Shown here: positions 32,561 to 42,424 of the stretch, in pieces
Layout of the letters: each line of letters begins with the position of its first letter
How positions within the stretch are numbered: the stretch's first letter is position 1
Assembly: GCA_030849465.1 (NCBI GenBank)
Contig: JARVLF010000001.1
Span: forward strand, 124,001 to 188,000
Source of the DNA: Moesziomyces globuligerus
Lineage: Eukaryota; Basidiomycota; Ustilaginomycetes; Ustilaginales; Ustilaginaceae
DNA: 64,000 nt
Direction of reading: 5' to 3'
Made by a program: the position numbers and the translations under genes
Notes under the pieces: model-generated
The model's database searches: none
Seen by the model: only the letters and a program-made list of their open reading frames with translations
Told to the model about the DNA's origin: nothing

Positions 32561-33782
32561 TTAGAGCTGCTTGGTGTGGTGCGTGGGGATGAGCGAGTGG
32601 AGCGTGGGGCGGATGACAAAGTAGCCGAGCGCAAGCATCGGGATGAGGGGCAGGAGCATGCTGAGTGCGGTCGCGGGCATCAGGCCCAGGTAGAGGCGGT
32701 CGAGCGTAAGGTGGATTGGGGCAGTGGCGTGGATTGGTGATGGGGCGGACGAAGCGAGAGGTCCATAGATAAGTTCGACCAGCCGAAACAGCTTGGCACT
32801 CCAGCCTCCAGAGAGGTGGGTGCGAGCGGGAATCGTGATTCCAGCGCGACGTGGGATGAGGTGAAGGTAGACTGTGGGACACGGAAATCGAGGTGGCTCT
32901 TGATCGTCGTTGAGCGCAATCGTATCCGTAGCCAGCACGTGTGCAGCCACCTCTGCTGGCCGCTGCTCAAACGTAATCCTCCCCTCCCCCACTGCCTCTT
33001 TTGCAACATCGTTAGTAGCGTCCGAGTCCTGCGTCTCACCCGTCACGGCCTGTGAGGGCTGTGAGGGCTGTGAGGGTTGTGAGGGTTGTGAGGGTTGTGA
33101 GGATTGTGAGGGTTGTGAGGGTGGGATGGGAGATGTATCGACGAGTTGAGCCTGCCATTCTACGCCGCCTCGTTTGAGTGCGTCTTCGGGACCCATGACG
33201 TGCATCTCGAACTCGACTGCCAGATGCGCAGCTACGGAGGCACGGAGCGAAAAGCGCTTGCTCCAACTCCACGCCACGCTGTCGATCGTCTCGCGAATCC
33301 ACCGCCCGCGCGCACCCAACTCGGCATACATCCCAGCCTGCCTCGGCGCCGGCAGCGTAAACTTGCCCCCATCCGACAGATCCAAAACCACCCATGCACC
33401 ACGTTTCGACTCCAAACCCCCTCCGCCCTCGAAACCCCCTACATCCATCGCAAACAAAGAGGGCTGTGCCATCGGCCGCATCACCGTCCTGCACCAAAGA
33501 ATGACTCTCCATGTCAGCACACACGATCCTCCTCCACGCTGAACCATCCAGTGCCCACCGACTAGATTCGCAGTGCATGCAACGCTACACATCAAAGACG
33601 CCAGGGACGGATGCGGGGACTTACCACGACGACGCGAGCTGATCAGCGGCCTTGGCGGCCAGATGGCCATACTGGTCTGCGCGACAGAGCACCGGCCCAA
33701 AGTTGACGATCTCGGTGTTGGCCTCAACGCCGCCCGCTGCCAGGGCGACCACGGCCGAAAAGAGGGCAAACAACCTTAGCAT
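32561..33782 (-). CDS. Signal-peptide membrane protein with Pro-Ser-Gln repeat (two exons)
   Basis: I propose exons 33782-33625 and 33488-32561 (minus), giving 361 residues. Exon 1 starts MLRLFALFSAVVALAAG, a good signal peptide, followed by NTEIVNFGPV. The donor GTAAGT at 33624 and a branch-like CTGAC plus CAG acceptor at 33489 join TG|G (Trp) in frame to TVMRPMAQPSLFAMDVGG. Residues ~175-199 are Pro-Ser-Gln repeats made by a 9-bp minisatellite. A hydrophobic span lies near 322-345, before a short tail ending KQL. This suggests an ER or secretory-pathway type I membrane protein. I do not recognise the family. The upstream monooxygenase-like frame reads into this ATG with no stop, so a fused product is possible. 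Confidence 0.65.
33051..33122. repeat. 9-bp minisatellite, eight copies (coding)
   Basis: Eight TGTGAGGGY-type units in the plus strand encode the Pro-Ser-Gln repeat on the minus strand. The period is a multiple of three, so copy-number change keeps the frame. Confidence 0.95.
33489..33624 (-). other. Intron of the 361-residue membrane-protein gene
   Basis: 136 nt, donor GTAAGT, branch-like CTGAC 25-35 nt before a TGCAG acceptor. A TAA overlapping the donor would end translation if the intron is kept. Confidence 0.75.
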
Positions 33783-35771
33783 GCGACCGGTTGGTTTCTG
33801 CGCTGTCTGATTCCTGCCCGCAGCACGAACCGGCTGCGCAGCCACGGGTTCAAAGTCGCTCTGAAACCGCCTTGCTTTCGGCCAGGCCTTGGGGCCCTTC
33901 GGGTCGTTGGTCTTGTCCGAGACCACCGCCAACGGCCGTGCCAGCGCGGAGACGAGGCGCCAGGACTGTTCGAGGACGAGCGCGACGAGGTTGATGGCTG
34001 CGTAAAAGAGCATGGGGATGAGGCCCATCATGAGGTTACCGACGAGGCCACGACGACGGATGGTGTCGTAGATCTCGGTCTCGACGATGCGCCGCGCGTC
34101 CGGATGGCGGTACGGCCCAAGCAGCCGATAGAAGGTAGGGAACGCAGCACCAAAGCAGTAGATGAGCGTGACCTTGAGGCCGTACGTCCAGAGCAGCTGA
34201 GCGAGCGGTGGAGCCGAACCCATGTCGCGCGCGAGCGTTGCGACGTACGACGAATAGTCGACGCCGTACTTGATGCGTGCGTTCTCCTTGACGAGCAGGT
34301 AGTAGTGCGGCGTCGACAGCGGCGGCTCGACTCGCCCGCGCAGCACGAGCGTCCAGAGCTGCGCCTGCATCTCGGCAATCGGCGGAATCGCTCCGACTCC
34401 TGGTCGGACAAAGCCGATAAACGCCACGCTCGGATCGTCTGCATCAAACACATCGCGACACCGCACCGTCGCCGGCACGGGATACTCCTTGGAGAGGAAG
34501 TCGAACTGCTGCGTGTAGCCAGTGGCATAGACGACGACGTCGGGCTTGACGGTGCGGTTACGCATGCGCAGATCCTCCTTGCGGCCGTTGCGGAGGAACT
34601 CTACGGAGCCATCGTCGCGCACGCGTTTGGGGAACGGCGCCAGATCGACCGACACCTCATCCGGTCTGACCGTGGGCGGGTCGAGGTAGCTGGTGACGCG
34701 TTCGAGCCAGGGATGGCGATGCTTCCAGCCGCGGTTGATGTAGGGCATCGCCTTGCTGCTCTTGTTGAGGAAGGTGTAGGCGCGGCCGAGACGGTGGGGC
34801 TCGAGCTCGCCCACCCACTGGTTGCAGCCGGCCTGGGTGCCGGTGAGGCACCAGAGGAGGCGCTTGATGACAAAGTCGGAGACGAACCAGCGCAGATGCG
34901 AGGCGGCGACCCAGGGATGGACGTAGGCGGTCTCGAAGAGGTTGGTGATGAGGCCGTCGATGGGGAGGTTGCCGTCAAACACGTTGCCGAGCACGACAAA
35001 GTCGGCGAGCACGGCGGGGAAGAGGAGGAAGCCGGAGCGGGTGCAGAGGACGACCTCCTTTGCGCCTGCCTTGACCGCCTCGTACGCCATGTCCATGCCC
35101 GTCTCGCCGGTGCCGAGCACCATGACGCGTTTGCCGCGGTAGAGCGAGCGGTCCTTGAACTGGGACGAGTGCAGCGTGACGATCTCGGACGCGTTGCTAG
35201 CATGCTGCACAGGCTCGAGGATGCGGGATGCGACGGTCTCCTGCGACCCCATGGGGTTGTCCACGATCTGGTCGCCGTCGATGGTGGGTGGCAGACCTGG
35301 TATGCTGGGCAGTGCCGGCGTGACGTGCAGACCCGAGCAGACGCACAGGTGGGTGAAAACTTCGGAGCGATCGGAGGCGGCGTCGGCTGCAGAATCGAGC
35401 GGACGGTATCGGACGAGGTGTCCGCCATCGACACGGACGGATTTGATGACCTTTGTGTTCATGCGGAAGTGGCATCTCTCGCGCAGCTTAAAGTGGGATG
35501 TGTAATCTTCGAGGTACTGTACGTATTCGTCGAGGGTCAGATGGTCCTTGTGCTCGAGGGGCAGACGGAAGTCGGAGAAGGAGGTGAGCTGCTTGGAGGA
35601 GACGAGGGTGGCGTTGGAGTAGGAGCGGTAGCGGAAGGTGCCGCCGATGTCGGGCTCTGCCTCGAAGATGGTGATGTGCGGGTTGAAGTCGGGATGCGCA
35701 TCGCTGGCCTCGAGGAGGGTCTTGGCGGTGACGAGGGCGCTGGGCCCAGCCCCGATGATGGCGACCTTCAT
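33621..35771 (-). CDS. Flavin-containing monooxygenase-like protein
   Basis: An open frame of 716 codons with class-B flavin monooxygenase features: FAD fold KVAIIGAGPSALVTAKTL (2-19), FMO-like VCSGLHVTPALPSIPG, NADPH fold VMVLGTGETGMDMAYEA, and the ATGY motif VVVYATGYTQQF. These enzymes use NADPH and O2 to oxygenate N, S or carbonyl carbons. The substrate here is unknown. A hydrophobic segment (NLMMGLIPMLFYAAINLVAL) near residues 595-620 suggests membrane attachment. Residues up to 663 belong to this gene. The frame then continues without a stop through Met664, the proposed first codon of the next gene, and stops only at the TAA inside that gene's splice donor. The true 3' end is therefore uncertain: a separate stop by an unseen intron, a 716-residue unspliced form, or a 1024-residue fusion. 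The start ATG at 35771 directly precedes the FAD motif. Confidence 0.8.
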   Translation of the reverse strand: MKVAIIGAGPSALVTAKTLLEASDAHPDFNPHITIFEAEPDIGGTFRYRSYSNATLVSSKQLTSFSDFRLPLEHKDHLTLDEYVQYLEDYTSHFKLRERCHFRMNTKVIKSVRVDGGHLVRYRPLDSAADAASDRSEVFTHLCVCSGLHVTPALPSIPGLPPTIDGDQIVDNPMGSQETVASRILEPVQHASNASEIVTLHSSQFKDRSLYRGKRVMVLGTGETGMDMAYEAVKAGAKEVVLCTRSGFLLFPAVLADFVVLGNVFDGNLPIDGLITNLFETAYVHPWVAASHLRWFVSDFVIKRLLWCLTGTQAGCNQWVGELEPHRLGRAYTFLNKSSKAMPYINRGWKHRHPWLERVTSYLDPPTVRPDEVSVDLAPFPKRVRDDGSVEFLRNGRKEDLRMRNRTVKPDVVVYATGYTQQFDFLSKEYPVPATVRCRDVFDADDPSVAFIGFVRPGVGAIPPIAEMQAQLWTLVLRGRVEPPLSTPHYYLLVKENARIKYGVDYSSYVATLARDMGSAPPLAQLLWTYGLKVTLIYCFGAAFPTFYRLLGPYRHPDARRIVETEIYDTIRRRGLVGNLMMGLIPMLFYAAINLVALVLEQSWRLVSALARPLAVVSDKTNDPKGPKAWPKARRFQSDFEPVAAQPVRAAGRNQTAQKPTGRMLRLFALFSAVVALAAGGVEANTEIVNFGPVLCRADQYGHLAAKAADQLASSW

Positions 35772-36520
35772 GTTGCTGCTAGGCTATTGTGGCACAGAGG
35801 ATCGAGCGAGAGACCAGACGGCGGAGGTGATGGCGGTGGGATCGGAGATGTGCAGTGGCAAGGTTGGTTTGCATCTGCTTCAGGGTCTCGCCGCTCGATC
35901 TGGACGTGCGCCGCCGAAGAGACAACCGAGGCGGCTTGCGCGCCAACTGTCACAGCTGCCACCGCCATGCATGAGAAAAGGGTCCTCCCATTTCGGCTGA
36001 GTCAAGCGCTGTCATATCAAACGGTCTAACAATATCACTGGTTGAACTGGCGATGCACTGAGATTCCCGACCTTTGCGCAGCGGCGGTTCACGCTCAACT
36101 TTGCAAGACCGGACCGTTGCGTTGCTTTCACAGCTCTGCAGCCGCTTGAAGTCAGCGATGTGACGGTATAATATTGTCTTGCCTAACGACCATCCCGCAG
36201 AATGATTGCAACAGTGAAAGCGCATGGAAGCGATTGGGAGGGTGAGACACAGGCGGAGCACATTCGGACCCAGCTTGGAAGCCTGGCGGAGGCGCGCGTG
36301 ATGCGCAAGATCCAGGTTCGACGAGGCAAGAGGCCAGCAGAGGTACGATCGGAAGGGCAAGCAGGATTGGCATGGGCAGCGGCCAACGTCTGCTGACAGG
36401 GGTCCCAGGCGGGGGCTGAGAACCAGCGCGAGGATACTGTAGGTGGATGACGGTTGGGCCCCGCGATCAGGCGGAGTTGAAAGTGAGGCTTGGTTAGGAG
36501 GTGTCATGCCGGCGGGTGGC

Positions 36521-36550
36521 TCGAGCTTGGCTCGAGCTTGGCTCGAGCTA
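36521..36550. repeat. 11-bp tandem repeat (CTCGAGCTTGG, about 2.7 copies)
   Basis: Two full units and a partial third unit; each contains the CTCGAG palindrome. It lies in non-coding DNA. Confidence 0.9.
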
Positions 36551-37605
36551 TTCGCAGCTCGCAGGGCTCGCAGCGCAAGCTAGGCAGCGCAGGCGCATCG
36601 CAACCGCGAGCGGGTGAGCCCAAGTCGTCAGCAGTCGATCTTGCGCAACGATCCCGAGTTCTCGGACACGGCTCGAGATTCAGGCTGCGACTGGGGACGG
36701 AGCGCCTTTGTGGTTTCAGCTCGGAGCCTTTTTCTCGCTCAAAAGGGTATCACTGCACTTGGGCTATAACATTCGCTTGCAGCAAGTAGGTTAGCGTGCG
36801 GTTGGTTGGGTTGGAAGTTTCGCTCGGAAGTGTGTCGAAGATGTGAGGTGAGGCACAGGCAGGCACACGCTTCCTTCTGCCTTCGGGATGCGGCCGTCCT
36901 TGGGCTTGTCGCTTGCGGCCAGCAGCTCAGCTAGTGCGGGCAGACGCACCAATGGGGCCGGTCGGAAGAGCCGTCGCCGTTGGTTCGGGGTGCCCAACTC
37001 GGAGCCTGCAGCGACAAGCACCAAAAAGCTGCCACGCTGGTGGGCAAGCTCGCGACTCGCCGCGCGATACAGTACCAGAGGCGAGGCGAGGCGAGTCGAG
37101 GCGCGAGCCGAGCCGATTTGAGTTTTGCGTGCTGGCCCACAGACAGTGTGACTGCTGTAGTGTGCCTAGCGGATCGAGTGGCCGCCGAATTCCAAATCTC
37201 GAGGCACGGCAGCTCGAGTGGGCGAGGGGGCGAATTTTGAATCGACCGAGCTGAGTGGGGCGTGTGTGTGGGATTTGTTTTTGCACCGCGAAAATCCCTT
37301 TGGCCGTTTCGCGGCTCGCTTGGTCCAGACTCGTGCGGAGGAGCGTGTGCGTACGGCATTCGTGCCCCTGCCTCGCCCTGCCTTGCTCCGCCTCGCCTCG
37401 CCTCGCCTCGCCTGCCGCTGCTGCGCGCCCGCACGGCTGACTTCCGCCGCCCAATTCCACGCACAGCGAGAGAGCGAAACAAACCAGAGAGAGGGAGAGG
37501 GATGCTGCGCCGCCGCCGCCTGCTGCCCGCTTAGCTTCGTCGACTGCGCTCCGCAGGCTGCAACGCCGTTTGGCGTCGCGCATTCATCCGCCTCCCGCCT
37601 CCCAT

Positions 37606-37645
<40 letters not shown>
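37606..37645. repeat. (AGCC)10 tetranucleotide microsatellite
   Basis: Ten perfect AGCC units lie about 700 bp before the ATG of the hypothetical membrane-protein gene. The motif is the reverse complement of the repeat at 13027-13070. Confidence 0.97.
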
Positions 37646-37646
<1 letters not shown>

Positions 37647-38345
37647 CCTTGGGTCAGCTGCTGCTGCTCGCGTCCTTGCCGGCTCCTCCTACTAGCAGAC
37701 GCTACCATCGTCCAAGCCCACAATCCCCTCCCTCACCATCACCCTCGCTCTGCATACGCACATCATCTCCCGTAGCATCGCTCGCGCCAACCTTACCACC
37801 TCGCGGCCCTACCACATCCGATACGCTCTGCACAACCATCCCCACCGCCAAGCCAAGCCAACGTGGTCACTCCACCGCATCCTCTTGCCTCCTCACTCGA
37901 CCCAATCTCGACTCTCGGCCCGCATACTTCATCATCTTCGCGTCTGCCTCCCACACCCACACAGCTGCACCCGCTGCAGTACCCACAAGCCAGCCTCTTT
38001 CTCCCTTTCCAACCTCACCCTTCTTCATTCATCCTCCCTCGCCGAGCCGCCTCCGAGCTTCTCGCTCTCATCACCTCCAGCATATCGGCTTCCTCAATCT
38101 CGTCCAGCTCGCCTCGTCTCCGTTTTCGCTCGTCTCGTTCCGACCATCTCGCAACACTCTCTTTGCTCAATATCGCTCCGCACCTGCCTCTCCGCATTTC
38201 AACATCAACAACTTCCATCGTAGCAACGCCACGCCTCTCGCGATTCAGCATTCCGTCACATCATCAAACGACCCGCTGCACACACATTCATCTGCACGAA
38301 TGCTCTCCTAGCCTGTCGTCCACACCTCCCTTTCCAACGGCTTCC

Positions 38346-40892
38346 ATGCCACCCGATCCCACCATGCGTCGGTTCGCCTCTCGGCCTCGCACTCCCCACG
38401 CCGCCATAGAGCGCTCAGCGCATGCTTCTCAACTTGCCACACACCACATTCCACCGTGCAGTCCTTCGCAGATCGTACCATGGTATTCACTCGCATCCAC
38501 TTTGAAACAGTCCCGCAGCCGGCGTCGACGGCCCACGCGCGCCGCCGCCTTCGCCGCGCAAGCTGCCATCCTCGTCTCGTCCATCCTCGTCTCTTCTCCC
38601 GCCATGATCGCGCCCGCCGCGGCGCAGTCCGTCTCCCACTTTGCCAGCCGCGCTCCACCCGCTGCCGCCGCTCCTCAACATAACTTGCCCCGTGCTGTCT
38701 CCTATCTCGACCCGGAAAATGCTCCCTTTCCCCGCGACGCTCAGCCAGTAGCTTCGTCTTCACAACCATCACGCTACATGGATGATATCGATGACCACCT
38801 TCCGCCAGATCATCGCTCAGATACCCCCTCGCATCGCCAATACGCTCGTCAGTACGACGAAGGCGCCGCGCTCTTCGGCGAGCGCGACGTCTCGACCACC
38901 TCGAATCCGCACGAGCTCGAAACAAGCGCCACCGCCGCCTCCATGTCGCCCGCCTGGCAACACGTCACCCAGAGCGCCCATCGCTACTCTCTACCCTCCA
39001 GCTACCCGTCCAGCATCGCCTCCTCCTGGAGTCGCCCCGAACGCAGCGTATGGTTCCAGCAGAAGGCCATCATCATCACCTCCATCTTCCTCGCCATCTT
39101 CATCGTCCTCTTCATCGGCGCCGCCGTCTTCCTCCGCGAACGCAAATTCGACGACGAACTCGCCGGCCTCGACGACGAAGAGGCGCTAGCACGCATCGAG
39201 GAACGCATGACCATGGGCCGCTTCAACGACCCCTCCGAGAAGCCTGCGGGCAGCGTCGGCGGCAAGATCAAGCGTCGCTTACGCCTCGGCCGCAAGCGCT
39301 CCGAGAAGGACTCGGTCGACCCTGACTCGACCGAGCCGTCTACCGGGTCGTCCAGCGCGCTTCGTCGCAAACGCTTCCTCGTCTCGCGATGGACTAGGAC
39401 ACGGGATAGCAACGACACGGTGCGCAGCAGCAACGACGCCGCCTCGATCCGCTCTGGCCGCTCCGCCCGACGCGTCGCTCTTGGCGATCCTGCGGCGTCC
39501 GAGACGGTCGAAGTCACGTACGACAGCGGTGAGACCGGCGGCGACCGCGCCAACCTCGGATCGAGCGACACCGCGATCTCGGGCCGCGACGCGAGCAGCG
39601 CCTACGGCTCCGCCACCGTTAACGACGAGACGCACGCCTCGGACGTGCTTGCAAACAGACCTCGCTCGCCTCCGCCGCCTCATCCCGACAGCGCTCATAG
39701 CAACGACACCTCCCCTACAGCCATGTCGTCGTCCGGCCAGCCCGCTAATGGCAGCTCGCTGGCATCTGGCGCCAGCGTCCACTCGCCCAGACGTGCCTTC
39801 CTCGACGACAGCGACTTCCAGGCCGCCGACGCCGCCGAGACGCACCACGACGACCTTCGCCTGCCGCCCGCCTACATCTCGTCGGGCTCGGGCGGGCTTC
39901 AGTCTTCGTCGTACGATGCGGGTGTGCTGGCCGCTGCGATCGCACGGGGCGACGCCAAGCACGGCATTCCCCCGCCGGCAGAGCGCGACGCAAGCGTGCC
40001 GCCCGAGGTCTTCAGTGCTGCACTCGCAGAATCGTCGGGTGGCGACAGAGCCGCGGATGGCAGTGCGGGCCCAACGGCTGCGCATATCGCGACGGACGAC
40101 AAGGCGCTGCTGGGCGCGCTGTCGGCAGCGGCGAGCATGCCGTCGGCGCCGGCTGGCGCGGATGCGTTTGCCGGGGCCTCATCTGCTCCTGCGTACGCAG
40201 CGCCGGACGAAGATGGAGCGGCTGGCTCGTCGAGTGCGGGCGCGCAGAGGGCAGCGGGGCTGTCGCCGACGGCGCCCGAGCTCGAGGCCGACGCGGAAGG
40301 CTTCGAAGTGATGCCGGACGAAGGTGACGATGCGCAGGATGCGGGCGTGGAAGGTAAGGGTAAGGCGAAACAGACGCCCGTGGCGGCTTCGAGCCTGCTG
40401 CCCGCGCCGCCGACGGCTGTCGAGCCGGCGTTTTCGCCCTTTGACCAGCCGTACCGCGCCACGCGTCCTCCTGGTGCGCAGGTCCCGTCGTCACCACCCA
40501 CGGCGCCCATGCGGGTGAGCTCGGCTCCGGGCAGTGAGCCGGTCTCGGCGCGCAAGAGCGAGAAGCAGAAGGAGGCCGAGGAGGAACAGATGGCCCAGCT
40601 CGTCGCCTCGAGGCCGGAAACAGACGTGCCGCGCTATGAGAGGCAGCCCAGCAGCGGGTTCGTCGCTTCCGCTCCCCCGCTCCCCGACACCGAAGAGGCG
40701 GATGGTGCTGAGGAGGGGCCAACGCGCTCGGGCCCGCGCGCGCGCAACGCAGAGTTCTTACCGGCCTATGAACGCGGTCGTGCATCAGCAAGGCCCTCGG
40801 CTCCTACAGCACCTGAGGCTCCTTCAGCTCCTCCAGCGAGTTCGGCGCCATCGGCCCCAGAGGTTGCGGAGGATGAGCGGGACGACGAGTAG
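38346..40892 (+). CDS. Hypothetical single-pass membrane protein, Ser/Ala-rich
   Basis: An 848-residue protein of no family I recognise. After a basic N-terminus there is a hydrophobic stretch near residues 55-85 (AAILVSSILVSSPAMIAPAA) that could be a signal peptide or anchor. A clear membrane span lies near 241-263 (KAIIITSIFLAIFIVLFIGA), followed by basic residues (RERK). The long C-terminal part is probably cytosolic and disordered: it has a basic KIKRRLRLGRKR segment, many SP/SR sites, an Ala/Pro-rich end, and two LPxY-like motifs (LPPAYIS near 506, FLPAYERG near 804) that might bind WW or arrestin-type adaptors (inference). The first in-frame ATG is at 38346; the frame is open far upstream but only with non-ATG codons. 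A second Met lies 18 nt later. Confidence 0.7.
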   Translation: MPPDPTMRRFASRPRTPHAAIERSAHASQLATHHIPPCSPSQIVPWYSLASTLKQSRSRRRRPTRAAAFAAQAAILVSSILVSSPAMIAPAAAQSVSHFASRAPPAAAAPQHNLPRAVSYLDPENAPFPRDAQPVASSSQPSRYMDDIDDHLPPDHRSDTPSHRQYARQYDEGAALFGERDVSTTSNPHELETSATAASMSPAWQHVTQSAHRYSLPSSYPSSIASSWSRPERSVWFQQKAIIITSIFLAIFIVLFIGAAVFLRERKFDDELAGLDDEEALARIEERMTMGRFNDPSEKPAGSVGGKIKRRLRLGRKRSEKDSVDPDSTEPSTGSSSALRRKRFLVSRWTRTRDSNDTVRSSNDAASIRSGRSARRVALGDPAASETVEVTYDSGETGGDRANLGSSDTAISGRDASSAYGSATVNDETHASDVLANRPRSPPPPHPDSAHSNDTSPTAMSSSGQPANGSSLASGASVHSPRRAFLDDSDFQAADAAETHHDDLRLPPAYISSGSGGLQSSSYDAGVLAAAIARGDAKHGIPPPAERDASVPPEVFSAALAESSGGDRAADGSAGPTAAHIATDDKALLGALSAAASMPSAPAGADAFAGASSAPAYAAPDEDGAAGSSSAGAQRAAGLSPTAPELEADAEGFEVMPDEGDDAQDAGVEGKGKAKQTPVAASSLLPAPPTAVEPAFSPFDQPYRATRPPGAQVPSSPPTAPMRVSSAPGSEPVSARKSEKQKEAEEEQMAQLVASRPETDVPRYERQPSSGFVASAPPLPDTEEADGAEEGPTRSGPRARNAEFLPAYERGRASARPSAPTAPEAPSAPPASSAPSAPEVAEDERDDE

Positions 40893-41584
40893 TCCTCACC
40901 TAGGCCTGTTCAAAGAGGCACCTGTCTTGTTTCCCTTTGTATTATCTGTATAACATGCATGTCGGTCGTTTTTCGCAGTTACGAGTGGTGTGGTTGGACG
41001 AGTGGTTGAGGAGCGGCGGAGCGGGGGGTGGGTTCGGGAGTCGGGAGTTGTGGAAGTTGTGGCGGTGTGGAGCAATAGGTTGGCGTTAGGGGGTGGTGGG
41101 CGTTTTTGGCCCAACCACAACCACCATCTTTTGCCTACGACGCATGCACGTAGACGCATCATACAGAACCCAACGTTAGGGACGCTACCAAGCTAGGCTG
41201 AGTCAGAGTGCTAGCTAGGAAACGCATAGCCGAGGCTTCCCCAGCAAGCATCGCCCAACGGCCCACCTCGCGAGACACGCTCGACAAAACCGCAACCAGC
41301 CTCAAGCAGCTACGTCTCGAAACCCACGCCGTAGTTCGGAGTTTCGACCAGCGCAGACGTTCTCGGGGAGCTAGGCTTCAACCACGGTTGCTTTCGGGCA
41401 AGAGCCAAAGGCTAGGGCAAAAACGACGCATCTTACTACCCTCTGGATCCTCCGAATCCTCCGAATCCTCCGAATCCTCGGGATCCTCCGCAACCTTTAA
41501 CCAAAGACCCAACCACCCAACCACCTCAAACACCCCAAAGACCCTCAGAAGAGCCGAAGTCTCCGGAGATAGGGGGGAAAGAGG
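40893..41584. other. Intergenic region upstream of SYS1
   Basis: About 690 bp holding the 3' flank of the preceding gene and the SYS1 promoter and leader. It includes the 9-bp repeat at 41445-41489. No gene is supported. Confidence 0.5.
41445..41489. repeat. 9-bp tandem repeat GRATCCTCS, five copies
   Basis: Five units alternate between GGATCCTCC and GAATCCTCC/G in the probable SYS1 5' leader, ending 95 nt before the ATG. Confidence 0.95.
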
Positions 41585-42400
41585 ATGAAGGAGGCGTTTA
41601 GTATGCCGTTGCAGGGATGGGATGGGGTGAGGATCGTGACGCAGATGACGGCGCTGCAGACGATTCACGTGGTGGTGATGGCCGCGGTGGTTCCTGCGAT
41701 GCTGGCCATCTTTGCGGATTCGACCTCGCTCAGCTTCGAAGGTGGACCGACCCAGGTAGGTATGCTTTTCGACTGGAGACAGCTTGCTGGTAGACCTACC
41801 TTTGATTGGGATACCACTGCGAATCAGGATGGAAGTGGGGAGGGGTGGAATTTGGATAGTGTTTGGTTAGACACCGGAGCTGTGGTTGATCACAACCATG
41901 TCCTTCGTTACAAACCGCAAACCAACGTAACACAACCAACCCCAGAACCATTACCAGAACCACTACCATCTCAAACCCAAGGAGCGACCGGAGGAATTGA
42001 AAGTGGGGGCAAGGAGGGGGAAATGGAGAGATGGGAATGGAGGCATACACGCGATAGCACTCGATCCTGGGTCTTGATCTTTGCCTGGCTCTCCACCATC
42101 CCAATCGACGTCCTCCTTCTCGTCTACCTCGTCCGTCGTCCCACACACATGCTAGACCATACCCTCTCCTTCCACCTCCTCAACCTCATCACCTCAAGCC
42201 TCTACACTCACTCCATCCCAACAGCTCCCTCCTGGTGGCTCACAATGCTCCTCCACACCACAGCCACCATCATCTCCTCCGAACACCTCGCCATCCACCG
42301 TGAACTCTCCCGCTCAAATCCCTACTCCCTCCTACCCAACCCCTCGGACACTTCTCACACCCTCTTCGACGCAGAAAACATCCCCCTCAAACCTCTCTAA
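41585..42400 (+). CDS. SYS1: Golgi integral membrane protein Sys1
   Basis: A 271-residue four-span Golgi protein. In yeast and animals Sys1 recruits the acetylated GTPase Arl3/ARFRP1 to the trans-Golgi and so supports Golgi-endosome traffic. Family hallmarks near the N-terminus are WDGVRIVTQMTALQTIH, then PAMLAIFADSTSLSFEGG, then VGMLFDWRQLAGRPTFDW. After a loop of ~85 residues, longer than in animals and Pro/Gly/Glu-rich, come RSWVLIFAWLSTIPIDVLLL and the spans around SFHLLNLITSSLYTH and WWLTMLLHTTATIISSE. The ATG at 41585 is used; a second Met at 41603 just before WDG is also possible. The stop codon is only 24 nt from the stop of the convergent RING gene, so the 3' UTRs must overlap. Confidence 0.93.
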   Translation: MKEAFSMPLQGWDGVRIVTQMTALQTIHVVVMAAVVPAMLAIFADSTSLSFEGGPTQVGMLFDWRQLAGRPTFDWDTTANQDGSGEGWNLDSVWLDTGAVVDHNHVLRYKPQTNVTQPTPEPLPEPLPSQTQGATGGIESGGKEGEMERWEWRHTRDSTRSWVLIFAWLSTIPIDVLLLVYLVRRPTHMLDHTLSFHLLNLITSSLYTHSIPTAPSWWLTMLLHTTATIISSEHLAIHRELSRSNPYSLLPNPSDTSHTLFDAENIPLKPL

Positions 42401-42424
42401 CTGCAATATCATTCTCAACTCGCC

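Larger units (their letters stand above)
35772..38345. other. Intergenic region with simple repeats
   Basis: About 2.6 kb without a supported gene. It holds a CTCGAGCTTGG triplicate at 36521-36550, GGCGA/CGCCT-rich simple sequence near 37080-37115 and 37385-37415, and (AGCC)10 at 37606-37645. From about 37.68 kb there is a C-rich leader of the next plus-strand gene, in which the frame is open but lacks an ATG until 38346. Confidence 0.5.

Noticed and set aside
37863..38345. 161-codon N-terminal extension of the 848-residue membrane protein
   Set aside because: No ATG in this part of the frame; it is Ser/Pro/Leu-rich because the leader is C/T-rich.
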